Source: Symbiopectobacterium purcellii (lineage in GTDB: Bacteria; Pseudomonadota; Gammaproteobacteria; Enterobacterales; Enterobacteriaceae). From it: a DNA stretch of 64,000 bases. Positions 41,053 through 51,710 of the stretch are shown here, in pieces. The stretch covers positions 2,418,001 through 2,482,000 of the forward strand of contig NZ_CP081864.1 in assembly GCF_019797845.1 (NCBI RefSeq). Reading direction: 5' to 3'. The notes under the pieces are model-generated. The model had not been told where the DNA came from, did no database searches, and worked only from the letters and a program-made list of their open reading frames with translations. The first letter of the stretch is position 1. Each line of letters opens with the position of its first letter. A program made the translations under genes and the position numbers.

Positions 41053-42723
41053 TTAAAACGTTTCCCAATTGCCTTCCGCTTTGGAGGCTGGCTTTTGCGC
41101 AGTTAATACCGGCACCGGGCTGACGACTGGTTTACGTACCGCCACGGCTTTTGGCGCTGATCCCACCGTCGCCAGTTGGAAGATAGAAACAATCTGATTG
41201 AGATAACGCGCCTGCTCTTCCAGCGAGGCAGAAGCAGAAGCCGATTGTTCAACCAACGCCGCATTCTGCTGCGTCACGCTATCCATTTCCACCACCGCCT
41301 GACCGACCTGGCTGATCCCCTTGCTCTGTTCGCTCGACGCAGAAGCAATCTCGCCCATGATATCCGTTACACTGGTCACCGCTTTGACGATATTCTCCAT
41401 GGAACTGCCTGCCAGAGCGACCTGATCCGAACCAATCTTGACGTTATTGACGGATTCATCGATCAGCGTTTCGATCTCTTTTGCCGCCTGAGCACTGCGC
41501 TGCGCCAGATTACGCACCTCTCCTGCCACCACGGCAAAACCACGCCCCTGTTCACCTGCGCGTGCGGCTTCAACAGCCGCATTCAGCGCCAGGATATTGG
41601 TCTGGAATGCAATGCCGTTAATCACAGAAATGATATCGGCAATTTTTTGCGAGCTGCCGCTGATCGTACTCATGGTCTTGATGACGCCGTTGACGATATC
41701 GCCACCTTCATTTGCAGTCTGCGAAGCGTTCTTGGCAACCAGGCTGGCCTGATTGGCGTTATCCGCATTTTGTTTCACCACTGCGCTCAACTGCTCCATA
41801 CTGGCAGCGGTTTGTTCCAACGCTGAGGCCTGCTCTTCAGTGCGTGATGAAAGATCGGTGTTGCCCGACGCAATTTCCCCGGCACTACGGTAAATTTCTT
41901 CGGCGCTACCGCGAATATCCGATACGGTCTTCACCCAGTTATTTTGCATTTGCTGAACGAAAGGAGCCAACTTGCCGACACAGTTTTTCCCCATCTGCTC
42001 CAAAGGCGTATGCAAAATGCCGTCTGCCAATACTTGCAAGTGCTGCTGAATGCGCTCCAACGGACGAACCACGAATGCTGCCAGATAGCGATCGGTCAGC
42101 ACCACAATGACCGCACCCACGGTCAGCGCTGCAATCAGGATACGTTTGCACCATTCGACCCAACCGCTAATGCGCTTCTGTGCCTGCTCTTTTAAATCGG
42201 CGATAACCGCGTTGTATTTGTCGATAGCCGTGGTGAAATCACGGCGTAGCTCGCGGTAAGCGCCACTGGAGAGCTGTTGAAAGGTATCTGCTCTGTCACC
42301 TTTCAATGCCTCAAACATCGGGACCATGGCCTGACTATACAGCCGATAGGAGCTGTTATAGATTTCATCTACCGTCACGTTGTTGATATTGGCGTGATCG
42401 GTCACCTTAAACGTGTCCAGCCCTTGTTTTAAACGGCCCAACTCTTCCTCTGCCGTGCGTAATTCAGTAGCGAGTAATGTTGAATTGTTACTGGTTTTCG
42501 CTTCAGCGGCGCGATCCAATGCACTTTTCGCACGGTAATATTGACCGCTGGCGCCGTTGATAATGTCGCCATTAATTTGCTGTACGTTGGTGAGATCAAT
42601 TTCATCGTTAAGTTGGCTAAGCGAGTAGAGTGCGAACGCCGAAACGCCGCCCCACAGCAAGGAAAACAGGATCAGGATAAGCACCAGCATGGTTCTTATT
42701 TTGGTATCGCGGATAAAATTCAT
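41053..42723 (-). CDS. Methyl-accepting chemotaxis protein
   Basis: A 556-residue chemoreceptor of the Tsr/Tar class. TM1 ([22 protein letters not shown]) is followed by a periplasmic four-helix ligand domain (residues 35-185), TM2 ([17 protein letters not shown]), a HAMP domain, and the conserved signalling tip [20 protein letters not shown]. The C-terminus is NWETF, the CheR/CheB docking pentapeptide, so this is a full-length, adaptation-competent receptor. Ligand unknown. A FliA-type promoter lies upstream, tying it to the flagellar regulon. Confidence 0.95.
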   Translation of the reverse strand: MNFIRDTKIRTMLVLILILFSLLWGGVSAFALYSLSQLNDEIDLTNVQQINGDIINGASGQYYRAKSALDRAAEAKTSNNSTLLATELRTAEEELGRLKQGLDTFKVTDHANINNVTVDEIYNSSYRLYSQAMVPMFEALKGDRADTFQQLSSGAYRELRRDFTTAIDKYNAVIADLKEQAQKRISGWVEWCKRILIAALTVGAVIVVLTDRYLAAFVVRPLERIQQHLQVLADGILHTPLEQMGKNCVGKLAPFVQQMQNNWVKTVSDIRGSAEEIYRSAGEIASGNTDLSSRTEEQASALEQTAASMEQLSAVVKQNADNANQASLVAKNASQTANEGGDIVNGVIKTMSTISGSSQKIADIISVINGIAFQTNILALNAAVEAARAGEQGRGFAVVAGEVRNLAQRSAQAAKEIETLIDESVNNVKIGSDQVALAGSSMENIVKAVTSVTDIMGEIASASSEQSKGISQVGQAVVEMDSVTQQNAALVEQSASASASLEEQARYLNQIVSIFQLATVGSAPKAVAVRKPVVSPVPVLTAQKPASKAEGNWETF

Positions 42724-42858
42724 AATATCTGCCCTGGGAAGGTAATGATTAGGGGTTCATCGGAGTGAACCAAATCCATGCTTCCTTGCGTGGAAACCGC
42801 GCAAGTCTACCTGCGGGCCGTGATTGTCCATAGTTGTGTAACGCTCAATGCGTTAAGG

Positions 42859-42885
42859 TTATCGGCATGTTATTGATACACTTGA
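42859..42885 (-). promoter_or_regulatory. FliA (sigma-28) promoter of the chemoreceptor gene
   Basis: On the minus strand TCAAGTGT-N11-GCCGATAA. The -10 GCCGATAA is a perfect match and the -35 matches TAAAGTTT in 6 of 8 bases with the right 11-base spacer. It lies about 135 bases upstream of the start codon; the rest of the 302-base gap between the chemoreceptor and lpxM has no gene. Confidence 0.85.
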
Positions 42886-43025
42886 GGGGCATGTTAAAAT
42901 ATTTTTATTATAATTAAAAAAAACATGTAATTTAGCGGCGACAACCAAGAGGGATAACTGAGGGTCATGCAAAATACGCGGTAACAGGCTGGCGCCTGCT
43001 ACCGCCGCGTTAGCAAGGGAACGGC

Positions 43026-43997
43026 TTAGTCGCGAAACAGATCGTCCCGGCAGTAGGGCTCTGTTTCACCGGGTTTGCGGGTTTTCAATAGCTTCAAAAT
43101 CCAGGTGTACTGCTCTGGATTTGGGCTGACCAGTTGCTCGACTTCTTCATTCATCCGTCGCGCAATCTGGGTGTCATCCGCCTCAAGTAAATCATCCATC
43201 GGTGGACGGATCACCACATCCAGTACCCCTTCTGCGGCGTTATACACCGGGAACAACGGCACAACGGAGGCTTTACAGACTTTCATCAAACGACCGATGG
43301 CAGGTAAGGTTGCTTTATAAGTGGCAAAAAAATCAACAAATTCACTGTGCTCAGGGCCATGATCCTGATCGGGCAGATAATAGCCCCAATAACCATTGCG
43401 GATTGAGCTCACAAAGGGCTTGATACCATCATTTCGGGCATGAACGCGACCATTAGTGCAAAGGCGTGCGCTGTTCCACAGATAATCCACCAGCGGATTT
43501 TTTTGATTGTGCATCATTGCCGCAATTTTTTGGCCTTTGGCAGAGATCAGCATGGCAGGAATATCGACGCCCCACCCGTGAGGTACCAAAAAGATGATAT
43601 TGCGTTGTTGCTGCTGAAGCGCTTCGACGGTTTCCCAGCCGTGCCAGCGCAGTTTTTTCTGCACATGTGCCGGACCGCGAACCGCCACCTCAGCCATCAT
43701 CACCATCGCCTGAGGTGCGGTAGCAAACATCCTGTCAATAATCGCTTCCCGCTTTGATTCCGACAGTTCAGGAAAACAATAGAGCAGATTGATTCTGGCG
43801 CGTCTTCTTGCGCCTTTGGCAAACCGTCCTACCAGTTTGCCCAACTGGCCCAACACCGGGTCGCGCCAGCGGGCAGGTACGTAGGTAGTTGCCGCCATGG
43901 CTCCTGCGGCCAGCCAGCCCCCCCAATAACGCGGTAGATAAAACTCGCGTTTGAACTCGGGGATAAACTCGGCGCTATTTTTTTTCTCTGTATTCAT
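43026..43997 (-). CDS. lpxM: Lipid A myristoyltransferase LpxM
   Basis: The late acyltransferase that adds the last acyl chain to Kdo2-lipid A at the inner membrane. A 323-residue protein with an N-terminal membrane-associated segment and the HX4D catalytic motif in VPHGWGVDIP, plus ARNDGIKPF and the DQDHGPE segment of the LpxL/LpxM family. It keeps its E. coli position next to mepM. Confidence 0.95.
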   Translation of the reverse strand: MNTEKKNSAEFIPEFKREFYLPRYWGGWLAAGAMAATTYVPARWRDPVLGQLGKLVGRFAKGARRRARINLLYCFPELSESKREAIIDRMFATAPQAMVMMAEVAVRGPAHVQKKLRWHGWETVEALQQQQRNIIFLVPHGWGVDIPAMLISAKGQKIAAMMHNQKNPLVDYLWNSARLCTNGRVHARNDGIKPFVSSIRNGYWGYYLPDQDHGPEHSEFVDFFATYKATLPAIGRLMKVCKASVVPLFPVYNAAEGVLDVVIRPPMDDLLEADDTQIARRMNEEVEQLVSPNPEQYTWILKLLKTRKPGETEPYCRDDLFRD

Positions 43998-44093
43998 GCC
44001 TTAACTCTTCATATACAACATAGGGTAATGATAATTGTCCGCTCAGGTTTTGCAATCATCTTCCCGATAAACGCATGACCGGTATAAATAAAA

Positions 44094-44117
44094 CAGCCGA
44101 CAGCAAGCTGTCGGCTG
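44094..44117 (-). terminator. Terminator after mepM
   Basis: CAGCCGACAG and CTGTCGGCTG form a perfect 10-bp stem, and the minus strand continues TTTTATTTA. It lies 20 bases past the mepM stop. Confidence 0.9.
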
Positions 44118-44137
44118 AAGATGAACTGTACCGGATA

Positions 44138-45499
44138 TTAATCAAACTTGAGCTGCGGTGTCACTTCTCTGACCTGTGCCAGATACTCGCGACGATCCTG
44201 ACCAGCCAACCCTTCCGAACGCGGTAGTTTTGCCGTCAATGGGTTTACGGCTTGTTGATTGATCCAGAACTCATAGTGCAGATGCGGACCGGTAGAGCGC
44301 CCGGTATTGCCGGAGAGCGCAATACGATCGCCGCGTTTCACTTTCTGCCCGGGTTTCACCAGCAGGCGATTTAAGTGCATATAGCGCGTGGTATATTGGC
44401 GCCCGTGGCGAATCTCAACGAAATTACCCGTATCCGGCCCACGCGATGCGGCCACCACTTCACCGTCCCCGACCGAAAGCACGGGGGTCCCGACTGGCAT
44501 GGAGAAATCCACACCGCGGTGTGGTGTCACTCGACCGGTGACGGGATTGAGGCGACGCGGATTAAAATTCGAAGAGACACGGAATTGTTTCATGGTAGGG
44601 AAACGCATGAAGCCACGGGTTAACCCGGAGCCTTCCCGATCGTAGAACTTGCCGTCCGCTGCGCGGATAGCAAAGTAATCTTTATCACCGGTGTTAAGAC
44701 GAACACCGATCAATTCGCTCTGTTCACTGCGTCCATCGAGAATTTCGCGAGACAGCAATACCGAGAAATTATCGTCTTTGCGCAATTTTCGGAAATCGAG
44801 CTGCCATTGCAGCGCCTTGATCACCGCACTCACTTCACTGTCCGTCAGACCCGCCGCTTTGGCACTCTGCACAAAACTGCCACTCAGGCGACCATTGATA
44901 ACGCGGTTGTGCCACTCCCCCTTCTGCATCTCGACGCGTTCTTTAAAACCGTTATCGCCGCGTTCATAGATTCGGGTTTCGCGGCGCGACATCTGCCATG
45001 TCAGGCTTTGCAACTCACCATCATCGTTGACCGCCCAGGAGAGCTGCTGCCCGATTTTGAGATTTCGTAAGTCGTCGTGTTTATCTGCCAGCAGCGTCAC
45101 ATCAACCATATCAATGCCGTACTGGGTTAAAATACTGCTCAGCGTATCGCCTGTCGAAACCACATACTCATGCACGCTGCTGTCATCACTGCCGGTGGTA
45201 CCCAGCTCATCCGCCGGGATCGCAACCGGCGGCGTCGGTTGCTCGATGCTTTCGCTATCCATTGGCTCACTGGCCTCAGGCGCGATCGTCTGCGGTGACA
45301 TAACAGTTTGATTTGGCGTAGGAGCAGTGCTAATCGGGGCTTCTTTGACAGTAACAGGCGTATCATCAGCGGGGGGATAGACAACGGGCCGCCAAACGGC
45401 GACGGCCAGGGTGATGACACTCAACGACCCCAGCATTATGCGATGGGGTCGCGGCAAGTTGTTATACGCTATAGCGATAGTTCGGACTATCTGCTGCAC
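44138..45499 (-). CDS. mepM: Murein DD-endopeptidase MepM
   Basis: A 453-residue M23 peptidase that cuts D-Ala-mDAP crosslinks so that peptidoglycan can expand. An N-terminal membrane anchor (LGSLSVITLAVAVW) is followed by a Pro-rich linker, a LysM-like/OapA region (EYVVSTGDTLSSILTQYGID) and the LytM domain with zinc ligands H in TPHRGVDFSMP and HLHYEF. E. coli order mepM-znuA is kept, with a 12-base gap to znuA. Confidence 0.95.
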   Translation of the reverse strand: MQQIVRTIAIAYNNLPRPHRIMLGSLSVITLAVAVWRPVVYPPADDTPVTVKEAPISTAPTPNQTVMSPQTIAPEASEPMDSESIEQPTPPVAIPADELGTTGSDDSSVHEYVVSTGDTLSSILTQYGIDMVDVTLLADKHDDLRNLKIGQQLSWAVNDDGELQSLTWQMSRRETRIYERGDNGFKERVEMQKGEWHNRVINGRLSGSFVQSAKAAGLTDSEVSAVIKALQWQLDFRKLRKDDNFSVLLSREILDGRSEQSELIGVRLNTGDKDYFAIRAADGKFYDREGSGLTRGFMRFPTMKQFRVSSNFNPRRLNPVTGRVTPHRGVDFSMPVGTPVLSVGDGEVVAASRGPDTGNFVEIRHGRQYTTRYMHLNRLLVKPGQKVKRGDRIALSGNTGRSTGPHLHYEFWINQQAVNPLTAKLPRSEGLAGQDRREYLAQVREVTPQLKFD

Positions 45500-45511
45500 T
45501 TATCGGCATCC

Positions 45512-46604
45512 TCATGATCTCTTCTCCAGGCAGCGGCTATACTGATCGGACAGCTGTAATAAAAATGCGGCATAACTGTCCTTACTTAGCGCAATGTTGC
45601 TTCCCAATGGATCCAGTACGCCAATGCGTACATCCGTTCCTTTGGCAACAGCGTTGATAACCGCTGGCCTGAATTGTGGCTCAGCAAAGACACATACGGC
45701 CTTCTGCTCAACCAGTTGTGTTCGTATCTGGTGTAAACGCTGTGCACCGGGTTGAATGGCTGGGTTGATAGTGAAATAGCCTAGCGGGCTTAACCCGAAA
45801 CGCTTTTCAAAATAACCATAGGCATCGTGAAACACGAAGTAGCCCTTCCCCTTGACAGGTGCCAGCATATTAACAACTTTTTCTTCTGTCTGCGCGAGTT
45901 GATCTGTAAAATTAAGCAGATTCGCGTCTAGTTTGTCTTTCTTTTGTGGCATTAGTTCCAATAATTTTGCATGAATTGCGATTGCTGTCTGTTTTGCCAT
46001 CTCTGGTGACAGCCAAATGTGCATATTGTACTCGCCATGGTGGTGCGTCGGCTATCTCATCTGCACCGTGATCGTGGTGCGCATCAGCACTTTCATGCGC
46101 GTGTTCATGCTCATGCTGGTGATCGGCGTCATCATGACCAGCGGCCTCATGATGTTCGTGTTCAGCTGCTTCAGCATGCTCATCATCATCATGATGCCCA
46201 TTTTCTTTTATCAGCGCGTTCTTAATGGCAGGCAAACTTGCCAATGAAATCTGTGGTGATGTGGCATGGGATGCCAGCGGTTTAGTTAAAAACGCTTCCA
46301 TTTCCGGTCCAACCCATACAATCAGCTCTGCTGACTGTAAACGCTGGACATCGCTCGGGCGCAGGGCATAATCGTGCGGCGATGCGCCATCCGGCAATAG
46401 CACCTCCGTGGACGTTACCCCATCAGCGATGGCGGCCGCGATAAACCCGAGAGGACGAACAGAACTGACGACCGCCGCCTGAGCACTGTCGACAGTGATA
46501 CCCGCAAAGCATAGTGCACCCGCAACAAGCAGGGCTTTCAATTTTTGTTCATTTGGCGATTTTTTCGGTGTGAAGTTGGCTGACATGTGTGTTTTCTCAT
46601 TCAT
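45512..46604 (-). pseudogene. znuA: Zinc-binding protein ZnuA, frameshifted in the His-rich loop
   Basis: ZnuA is the periplasmic zinc-capture protein of ZnuABC. The 5' frame (46604 to about 46045) carries a signal peptide, VSSVRPLGFIAAAIADGVTS, the first zinc His in GASPHDYALRPSD, and a long His/Asp/Glu loop. It then reads [11 protein letters not shown], which is the wrong frame of [12 protein letters not shown]; the 3' frame continues from there ([29 protein letters not shown]) to 45512. The best explanation is loss of two bases (CA) from a CACACCACC run near 46038-46046. As written the gene cannot make full ZnuA. Mutation within a CA-rich repeat is a likely slippage site. Confidence 0.82.
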
Positions 46605-46613
46605 TTACCGTTA

Positions 46614-46636
46614 ATTTTGTAATATTATAACGTCAC
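46614..46636. promoter_or_regulatory. Zur-box-like operator between znuA and znuCB
   Basis: TTTTGTAATATTATAACGTC lies in the 55-base divergent gap. On the other strand it reads GACGTTATAATATTACAAAA, matching the GTTATAATATAAC core of the E. coli znu operator. Zinc-dependent repression of both directions is expected. Confidence 0.8.
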
Positions 46637-46659
46637 AGACACTCTGCAAACTGAATTTT

Positions 46660-47418
46660 ATGTCTACACTCGTTTCGCTCGATCGCATATCCGTCGCCTT
46701 TGGTGAACGTAACGTGCTTAGCGACATCTCGCTGAACCTGCAATCGGGCCGCATTCTCACGCTGCTTGGGCCCAATGGCGCAGGAAAATCCACGCTGGTA
46801 CGCGTGGTGCTCGGACTGCTGTCGCCCACGGCAGGCACCCTGCACAAACAACCGAATTTACGTATTGGCTACGTGCCGCAAAAACTGCACCTGGATGCTA
46901 CCCTGCCCTTAACCGTGGGTCGCTTTATGCGGTTACGTCCCATCGTCAAGCAACAGGATATCCTGCCCGCGCTCAAGCGGGTGCAAGCCGCCCATTTGTT
47001 GGATCAACCCATGCAAAAACTCTCGGGTGGCGAAACACAGCGGGTGCTGCTGGCACGCGCGCTGCTCAATCAGCCTCAATTGCTGGTGTTGGATGAGCCC
47101 ACGCAGGGGGTGGATGTCAACGGACAGCTGGCGCTGTACGACCTTATCAACCAACTGCGGCAGGAGTTTGATTGCGGCGTGTTGATGGTCTCGCACGACT
47201 TGCACCTTGTGATGGCCAAGACTGATGAAGTGCTGTGCCTGAATCAGCATGTGTGCTGTTCGGGTGCACCAGAGGTGGTCTCTCTGCATCCTCAATTTAT
47301 CGCCATGTTCGGTCCCCGTGGCGCAGAACAACTGGCGGTGTATCGCCATCACCATAATCATCGTCACGATTTAAACGGACGCATTACTTTAAAACGACAG
47401 GGCGGCAACGACGCATGA
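46660..47418 (+). CDS. znuC: Zinc ABC transporter ATP-binding protein
   Basis: A 252-residue ATPase that drives zinc import by ZnuB. Walker [11 protein letters not shown], signature [16 protein letters not shown], Walker [13 protein letters not shown] and switch His VSHDLHLV are intact. A His-rich tail ([11 protein letters not shown]) near residue 235 is usual for enterobacterial ZnuC. It overlaps znuB by four bases. Confidence 0.96.
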   Translation: MSTLVSLDRISVAFGERNVLSDISLNLQSGRILTLLGPNGAGKSTLVRVVLGLLSPTAGTLHKQPNLRIGYVPQKLHLDATLPLTVGRFMRLRPIVKQQDILPALKRVQAAHLLDQPMQKLSGGETQRVLLARALLNQPQLLVLDEPTQGVDVNGQLALYDLINQLRQEFDCGVLMVSHDLHLVMAKTDEVLCLNQHVCCSGAPEVVSLHPQFIAMFGPRGAEQLAVYRHHHNHRHDLNGRITLKRQGGNDA

Positions 47419-48200
47419 TTGACATTTTGCTCCCCGGTTGGCTGGCCGGTATGTTTCTCGCGTGCGCGGCGGGTCCGCTCGGTTCGTTCGTGGTCTGGCG
47501 ACGCATGTCGTACTTCGGTGATACCCTGGCCCATGCCTCTCTGCTGGGTGTTGCCATCGGTTTTCTGTTGGACATCAACGTCTATTACGCCGTTATTCTG
47601 GTCACACTGCTGTTGGCGCTGGGCTTGGTGTGGCTTGAACGTCGCCCCTATCTTGCCATTGACACACTGCTTGGCATCATGGCGCATAGCGCGCTGTCGT
47701 TAGGACTGGTGGTGGTTAGCCTGATGAACAACATTCGCGTTGATTTGATGGCCTACCTGTTTGGTGATTTGCTGTCGGTTACGACGCAGGATTTATGGTT
47801 GATTGGGCCGGGCGTGCTGGTGGTGATCGCCATCATGTGCTGGCAATGGCGTTCATTGCTGTCCATGACCATCAGCCAGGAGTTGGCACACGTGGACGGC
47901 GTCAATGTACAGCGCACCCGTTTGCTCCTGATGCTGGTAACCGCATTGACCATCGGGCTGGCAATGAAGTTTGTCGGTGCACTGATCATCACCTCATTGC
48001 TGATCATTCCTGCCGCCACCGCGCGCCGTTTTGCGCGCACGCCGGAGCAGATGGCGGGTTTAGCCGTGGTGCTTGGGATGCTCGCCGTGACTGGCGGCCT
48101 GATTTTCTCCGCCTTGTACAACACCCCTGCGGGCCCTTCCGTAGTACTCAGTGCCTCGTTTTTGTTTATGCTGAGTCTGATTCGCAAACAACCCGCCTGA
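47415..48200 (+). CDS. znuB: Zinc ABC transporter permease
   Basis: A 261-residue ABC-3 family inner-membrane permease with about eight hydrophobic segments, the conserved [18 protein letters not shown] near residue 35, and the [11 protein letters not shown] segment before the last helices. Co-translated with znuC. Convergent with ruvB. Confidence 0.96.
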   Translation: MIDILLPGWLAGMFLACAAGPLGSFVVWRRMSYFGDTLAHASLLGVAIGFLLDINVYYAVILVTLLLALGLVWLERRPYLAIDTLLGIMAHSALSLGLVVVSLMNNIRVDLMAYLFGDLLSVTTQDLWLIGPGVLVVIAIMCWQWRSLLSMTISQELAHVDGVNVQRTRLLLMLVTALTIGLAMKFVGALIITSLLIIPAATARRFARTPEQMAGLAVVLGMLAVTGGLIFSALYNTPAGPSVVLSASFLFMLSLIRKQPA

Positions 48201-48207
48201 AAGCGGG

Positions 48208-49209
48208 TCAGGTTCTGTCTATACCGAAATGGCGATACGCGTGCGCGGTGGCAATACGTCCGCGCGGCGTGCGCTGAATAAAGCCCTGCTGAATCAGGTA
48301 AGGCTCCAGCACATCCTCAATCGTTTCCCGCTCTTCACCGATGGCCGCCGCCAGGTTATCCAGACCGACCGGTCCACCGGTAAATTTATCGATGATGGCC
48401 AGCAACAACTTGCGATCCATGTAATCAAAGCCTTCCGTGTCAACCGCCAGCATGTCAAGCGCCAGCCTCGCCGTTTCGGCATCGATGGCGCCACTCGATT
48501 TTACTTCCGAGTAATCTCGGACTCGGCGCAACAAACGGTTGGCAATACGCGGCGTGCCACGAGAACGTCGAGCCACTTCCAAGGCGCCCTCATCGGTAAG
48601 TTCCAACCCAAGGCAAGCTGCACTGCGACCGACAATATGCTGTAAATCTTCGACCTTGTAGAATTCGAGTCGCTGCACGATGCCAAAACGATCGCGCAGT
48701 GGCGAGGTCAAAGAACCCGCACGGGTCGTCGCGCCAATCAGGGTAAACGGGGGAAGGTCAAGTTTGATAGAACGCGCGGCAGGCCCTTCACCGATCATGA
48801 TATCCAGTTGGTAATCTTCCATCGCAGGATAGAGTACTTCCTCCACCACAGGCGACAAACGGTGGATCTCATCGATAAACAGCACGTCATGCGGTTCGAG
48901 GTTGGTTAACAATGCGGCCAAATCGCCGGCCTTCTCCAACACCGGACCTGACGTGGTACGCAGGTTCACGTTCATCTCATTGGCAACGATATTGGCAAGC
49001 GTGGTTTTCCCTAAACCGGGCGGGCCAAAAATCAGTAGATGATCCAGTGCATCCCCTCGTTTGCGCGCGGCCTCAATAAAGATTTCCATCTGTTCGCGCA
49101 CCACGGGTTGCCCGACATATTCCTCCAGCATGCGTGGACGGATCGCACGGTCAATGATCTCTTCTTCAGGTATTTCTTGCGCAGAGATCAGGTGGTCGGC
49201 TTCAATCAT
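48208..49209 (-). CDS. ruvB: Holliday junction branch migration ATPase RuvB
   Basis: A 333-residue AAA+ motor that drives branch migration with RuvA. Walker [14 protein letters not shown], Walker [12 protein letters not shown], sensor ATTRAG, the Arg-finger SPLRDRFG and the C-terminal winged helix (QRTPRGR) are all in place. It lies 10 bases downstream of ruvA in the same SOS operon. Confidence 0.97.
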   Translation of the reverse strand: MIEADHLISAQEIPEEEIIDRAIRPRMLEEYVGQPVVREQMEIFIEAARKRGDALDHLLIFGPPGLGKTTLANIVANEMNVNLRTTSGPVLEKAGDLAALLTNLEPHDVLFIDEIHRLSPVVEEVLYPAMEDYQLDIMIGEGPAARSIKLDLPPFTLIGATTRAGSLTSPLRDRFGIVQRLEFYKVEDLQHIVGRSAACLGLELTDEGALEVARRSRGTPRIANRLLRRVRDYSEVKSSGAIDAETARLALDMLAVDTEGFDYMDRKLLLAIIDKFTGGPVGLDNLAAAIGEERETIEDVLEPYLIQQGFIQRTPRGRIATAHAYRHFGIDRT

Positions 49210-49219
49210 GGCAATCCCC

Positions 49220-49840
49220 TTACAGTGCCGCGCGCAGCGCTTCGCGGATCAGTGTTTCACAATCGGCACCGGGTCGGGCAATTTTGGATACCATCCGGCT
49301 GGCTTCCTGCGGTTTATATCCCAAAGCCACCAGCGCTGAGGCCGCTTCACTTTCCGGATCGTCTTCGGGCGCAGCGGTGGGTGCTGAACTGCTAAGAGGG
49401 ACATCGAGGGTGGCGGGATTAAACAGGTCTCCGCTCATCCCTTTAAAGCGATCCTTCATTTCTACCACCAACCGTTCTGCCGTTTTCTTACCGACCCCCG
49501 GCAATTTGATCAACGTAGCGATCTCTTCGCGCTCAACGGCGCTGACAAACTGCTGCGCAGACATCCCTGAGAGAATAGCCAGCGCCAGTTTCGGCCCAAC
49601 GCCGTTGGTTTTGATCAACTCACGAAATAACGCGCGTTCTTGCTTGTTGTTAAAACCAAACAGTAACTGTGCATCTTCCCGCACCACAAACTGGGTGAAA
49701 ATGACCGCTTCCTGGTTCAAATCAGGCAGTTCATAAAAGCAGGTCATCGGCATATGGACTTCATAGCCAACCCCGTTGACTTCGATCAGCACCTGCGGCG
49801 GTTGTTTTTCCAGAATGATGCCTCTGAGACGACCAATCAC
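49220..49840 (-). CDS. ruvA: Holliday junction DNA-binding subunit RuvA
   Basis: A 206-residue protein with the OB fold ([20 protein letters not shown]), two helix-hairpin-helix motifs ([36 protein letters not shown]) and a flexible linker to the C-terminal RuvB-contact domain. First gene of ruvAB behind a LexA box. Confidence 0.97.
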   Translation of the reverse strand: MIGRLRGIILEKQPPQVLIEVNGVGYEVHMPMTCFYELPDLNQEAVIFTQFVVREDAQLLFGFNNKQERALFRELIKTNGVGPKLALAILSGMSAQQFVSAVEREEIATLIKLPGVGKKTAERLVVEMKDRFKGMSGDLFNPATLDVPLSSSAPTAAPEDDPESEAASALVALGYKPQEASRMVSKIARPGADCETLIREALRAAL

Positions 49841-49898
49841 GTTGACCTTCCTTTTCGTTACGTTAAAACCTTTTCGCTAGCTTATAGCATAAAAAAGG

Positions 49899-49914
49899 CT
49901 GGATGAATATCCAG
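49899..49914 (-). promoter_or_regulatory. LexA box of ruvAB (also forms a hairpin after ruvC)
   Basis: The minus strand reads CTGGATATTCATCCAG, a CTG-N10-CAG LexA box close to the E. coli ruvAB box CTGGATATCTATCCAG. It lies about 60 bases upstream of ruvA and 8 bases downstream of the ruvC stop. With flanking GG/CC it is also an 11-bp-arm hairpin followed by T6 on the minus strand, so it can terminate ruvC transcription as well. Confidence 0.9.
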
Positions 49915-49922
49915 CCTGATGT

Positions 49923-50444
49923 TCAACGCAGTCGCCCGCGTGCTAAATTCAGCCTGTCGGGGCCGATGCGTGTCAGATTCTGACTCAGATGACAGTGCGT
50001 AATGGCAATGGCGAGCGCGTCGGCCGCATCCGCCTGCGGATTCGCCGACAGCTTGAGCAAGGTACGCACCATGTGTTGCACCTGACTTTTTTCTGCCGCA
50101 CCGGTGCCAACCACCGTTTGTTTTACTTGTCGGGCTGCGTATTCAAAAATCGGTAACCCGTGATTGACACCTGCCACAATCGCCACACCGCGCGCCTGCC
50201 CCAACTTCAGAGCTGAATCCGCATTTTTGGCCATAAAAACTTGTTCTATTGCCAGACAGTCGGGCTGAAACTGGGTGATTATCTCGCTTACCCCGGCATA
50301 AATCAGTTTCAATCGTGTGGGGAGATCGTCCACCCCAGTACGAATACAGCCGCTGCCTACATAGCTGAGCTGACGCCCTTGCTGGCGGATAATGCCATAG
50401 CCGGTAATGCGAGAACCGGGGTCGATGCCTAGAATTAGCGTCAT
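49923..50444 (-). CDS. ruvC: Holliday junction resolvase RuvC
   Basis: A 173-residue RNase H-fold endonuclease that cuts four-way junctions. The acidic catalytic residues are visible: D7 in [13 protein letters not shown] in [11 protein letters not shown], and the two Asp in [15 protein letters not shown]. It follows yebC in the aspS-nudB-yebC-ruvC cluster and is separated from ruvAB by a hairpin that contains the LexA box. Confidence 0.97.
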   Translation of the reverse strand: MTLILGIDPGSRITGYGIIRQQGRQLSYVGSGCIRTGVDDLPTRLKLIYAGVSEIITQFQPDCLAIEQVFMAKNADSALKLGQARGVAIVAGVNHGLPIFEYAARQVKQTVVGTGAAEKSQVQHMVRTLLKLSANPQADAADALAIAITHCHLSQNLTRIGPDRLNLARGRLR

Positions 50445-50493
50445 AGCGCATCGCCCCCTGTAGACACGTTAACCGCAAGCCGCGAAAACACCA

Positions 50494-51237
50494 TTACAGT
50501 GTCGCCGCTACCTCGTCTGAAATTTCACCGTTATGATACACTTCCTGCACATCATCACAGTCTTCCAGCATATCGATCAGACGCATCAGTTTTGGTGCAG
50601 TGTCTACATCCATGTCGGCATTGGTCGATGGGATCATGGACACTTCTGCGGATTCGGCTTTCAAACCGGCAGCATCCAACGCATCTTTCACCTGACCGAA
50701 GGTTTCCCACGGTGTAAAGACGTCAATCGCACCGTCGTCATAGGTCATCACGTCATCAGCACCGGCTTCCAGCGCCGCATCCATCACCTGATCCTCATCC
50801 AAGCCCGGCGCATAAGAGATAACGCCTTTTTTGGTGAACAGGTAGGCAACAGAACCATCGGTGCCCAGATTACCACCGCATTTAGTGAATGCATGGCGCA
50901 CTTCGGATACGGTACGGTTACGGTTGTCACTCAGACATTCCACCATCACCGCCGTGCCGCCAGGACCATAACCTTCATAAATGATGGTTTCCATGTTGTT
51001 ATCTTCATCACCACCAACACCACGCGCAATAGCACGGTTCAGGGTATCGCGCGTCATGTTGTTGGAGAGTGCTTTATCAATAGCCGCACGTAGACGCGGG
51101 TTGGAGCCCGGATCGCCGCCGCCCAAACGCGCGGCCGTCACCAGTTCGCGGATAATTTTGGTAAAGATCTTGCCGCGTTTTGCATCCTGCGCCGCTTTAC
51201 GATGTTTTGTGTTGGCCCACTTACTATGACCTGCCAT
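50494..51237 (-). CDS. yebC: YebC/TACO1-family transcription or translation regulator
   Basis: A 247-residue member of the YebC/TACO1 family, starting [20 protein letters not shown]. Members are DNA-binding regulators in some bacteria, and others help ribosomes through polyproline stretches. Conserved core [21 protein letters not shown] is intact. Between nudB and ruvC as in E. coli. Confidence 0.95.
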   Translation of the reverse strand: MAGHSKWANTKHRKAAQDAKRGKIFTKIIRELVTAARLGGGDPGSNPRLRAAIDKALSNNMTRDTLNRAIARGVGGDEDNNMETIIYEGYGPGGTAVMVECLSDNRNRTVSEVRHAFTKCGGNLGTDGSVAYLFTKKGVISYAPGLDEDQVMDAALEAGADDVMTYDDGAIDVFTPWETFGQVKDALDAAGLKAESAEVSMIPSTNADMDVDTAPKLMRLIDMLEDCDDVQEVYHNGEISDEVAATL

Positions 51238-51260
51238 AAAAATCTCCGAAAAAAGCCTCT

Positions 51261-51704
51261 TCAGGCCGGATAAATAACAAATTCTTCAATCGCCTGCCGG
51301 TTGCTCCACGATTTGGTGAGTTGTGCCGCCTCGGGCACCGCTAACCAACGGTAGGCAAGATGCTCGGTGAGAACCACCGCGCGTTCACGTGGCAACGCCA
51401 GACAGAACCAGTGTTCTGTATTGTGCGTGATGTCAGGGGCATAGCGACGTCTCAAATGAGCAAAAAGCTCAAACTCGACACAGCGCTGACAGTCAAACAG
51501 TGATAACCCCTCAGCGGCGATATCGATGTTAACCTCTTCTTTCACTTCGCGCTGTGCGGTAAGCGCCGCAGTTTCTCCCTCCTCAAGGCTGCCAGTAACC
51601 GACTGCCAAAAATCGGGATCGTCGCGACGCTGAAGCATCAGCACCCGCCCGGTGTCCTGCGCATAGATAACGATCAGGGCCGAAACGGGACGCTTATAAG
51701 CCAT
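51261..51704 (-). CDS. nudB: Dihydroneopterin triphosphate diphosphatase NudB
   Basis: A 147-residue Nudix hydrolase that removes pyrophosphate from dihydroneopterin triphosphate in folate synthesis. The Nudix box is [20 protein letters not shown]. It sits 6 bases after aspS on the same strand, the usual arrangement. Confidence 0.95.
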   Translation of the reverse strand: MAYKRPVSALIVIYAQDTGRVLMLQRRDDPDFWQSVTGSLEEGETAALTAQREVKEEVNIDIAAEGLSLFDCQRCVEFELFAHLRRRYAPDITHNTEHWFCLALPRERAVVLTEHLAYRWLAVPEAAQLTKSWSNRQAIEEFVIYPA

Positions 51705-51710
51705 CGGCGG

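Noticed and set aside
48188..48207. Short hairpin between znuB and ruvB as a terminator
   Set aside because: The stem is short (CCCGC/GCGGG) and no U-tract follows on either strand.
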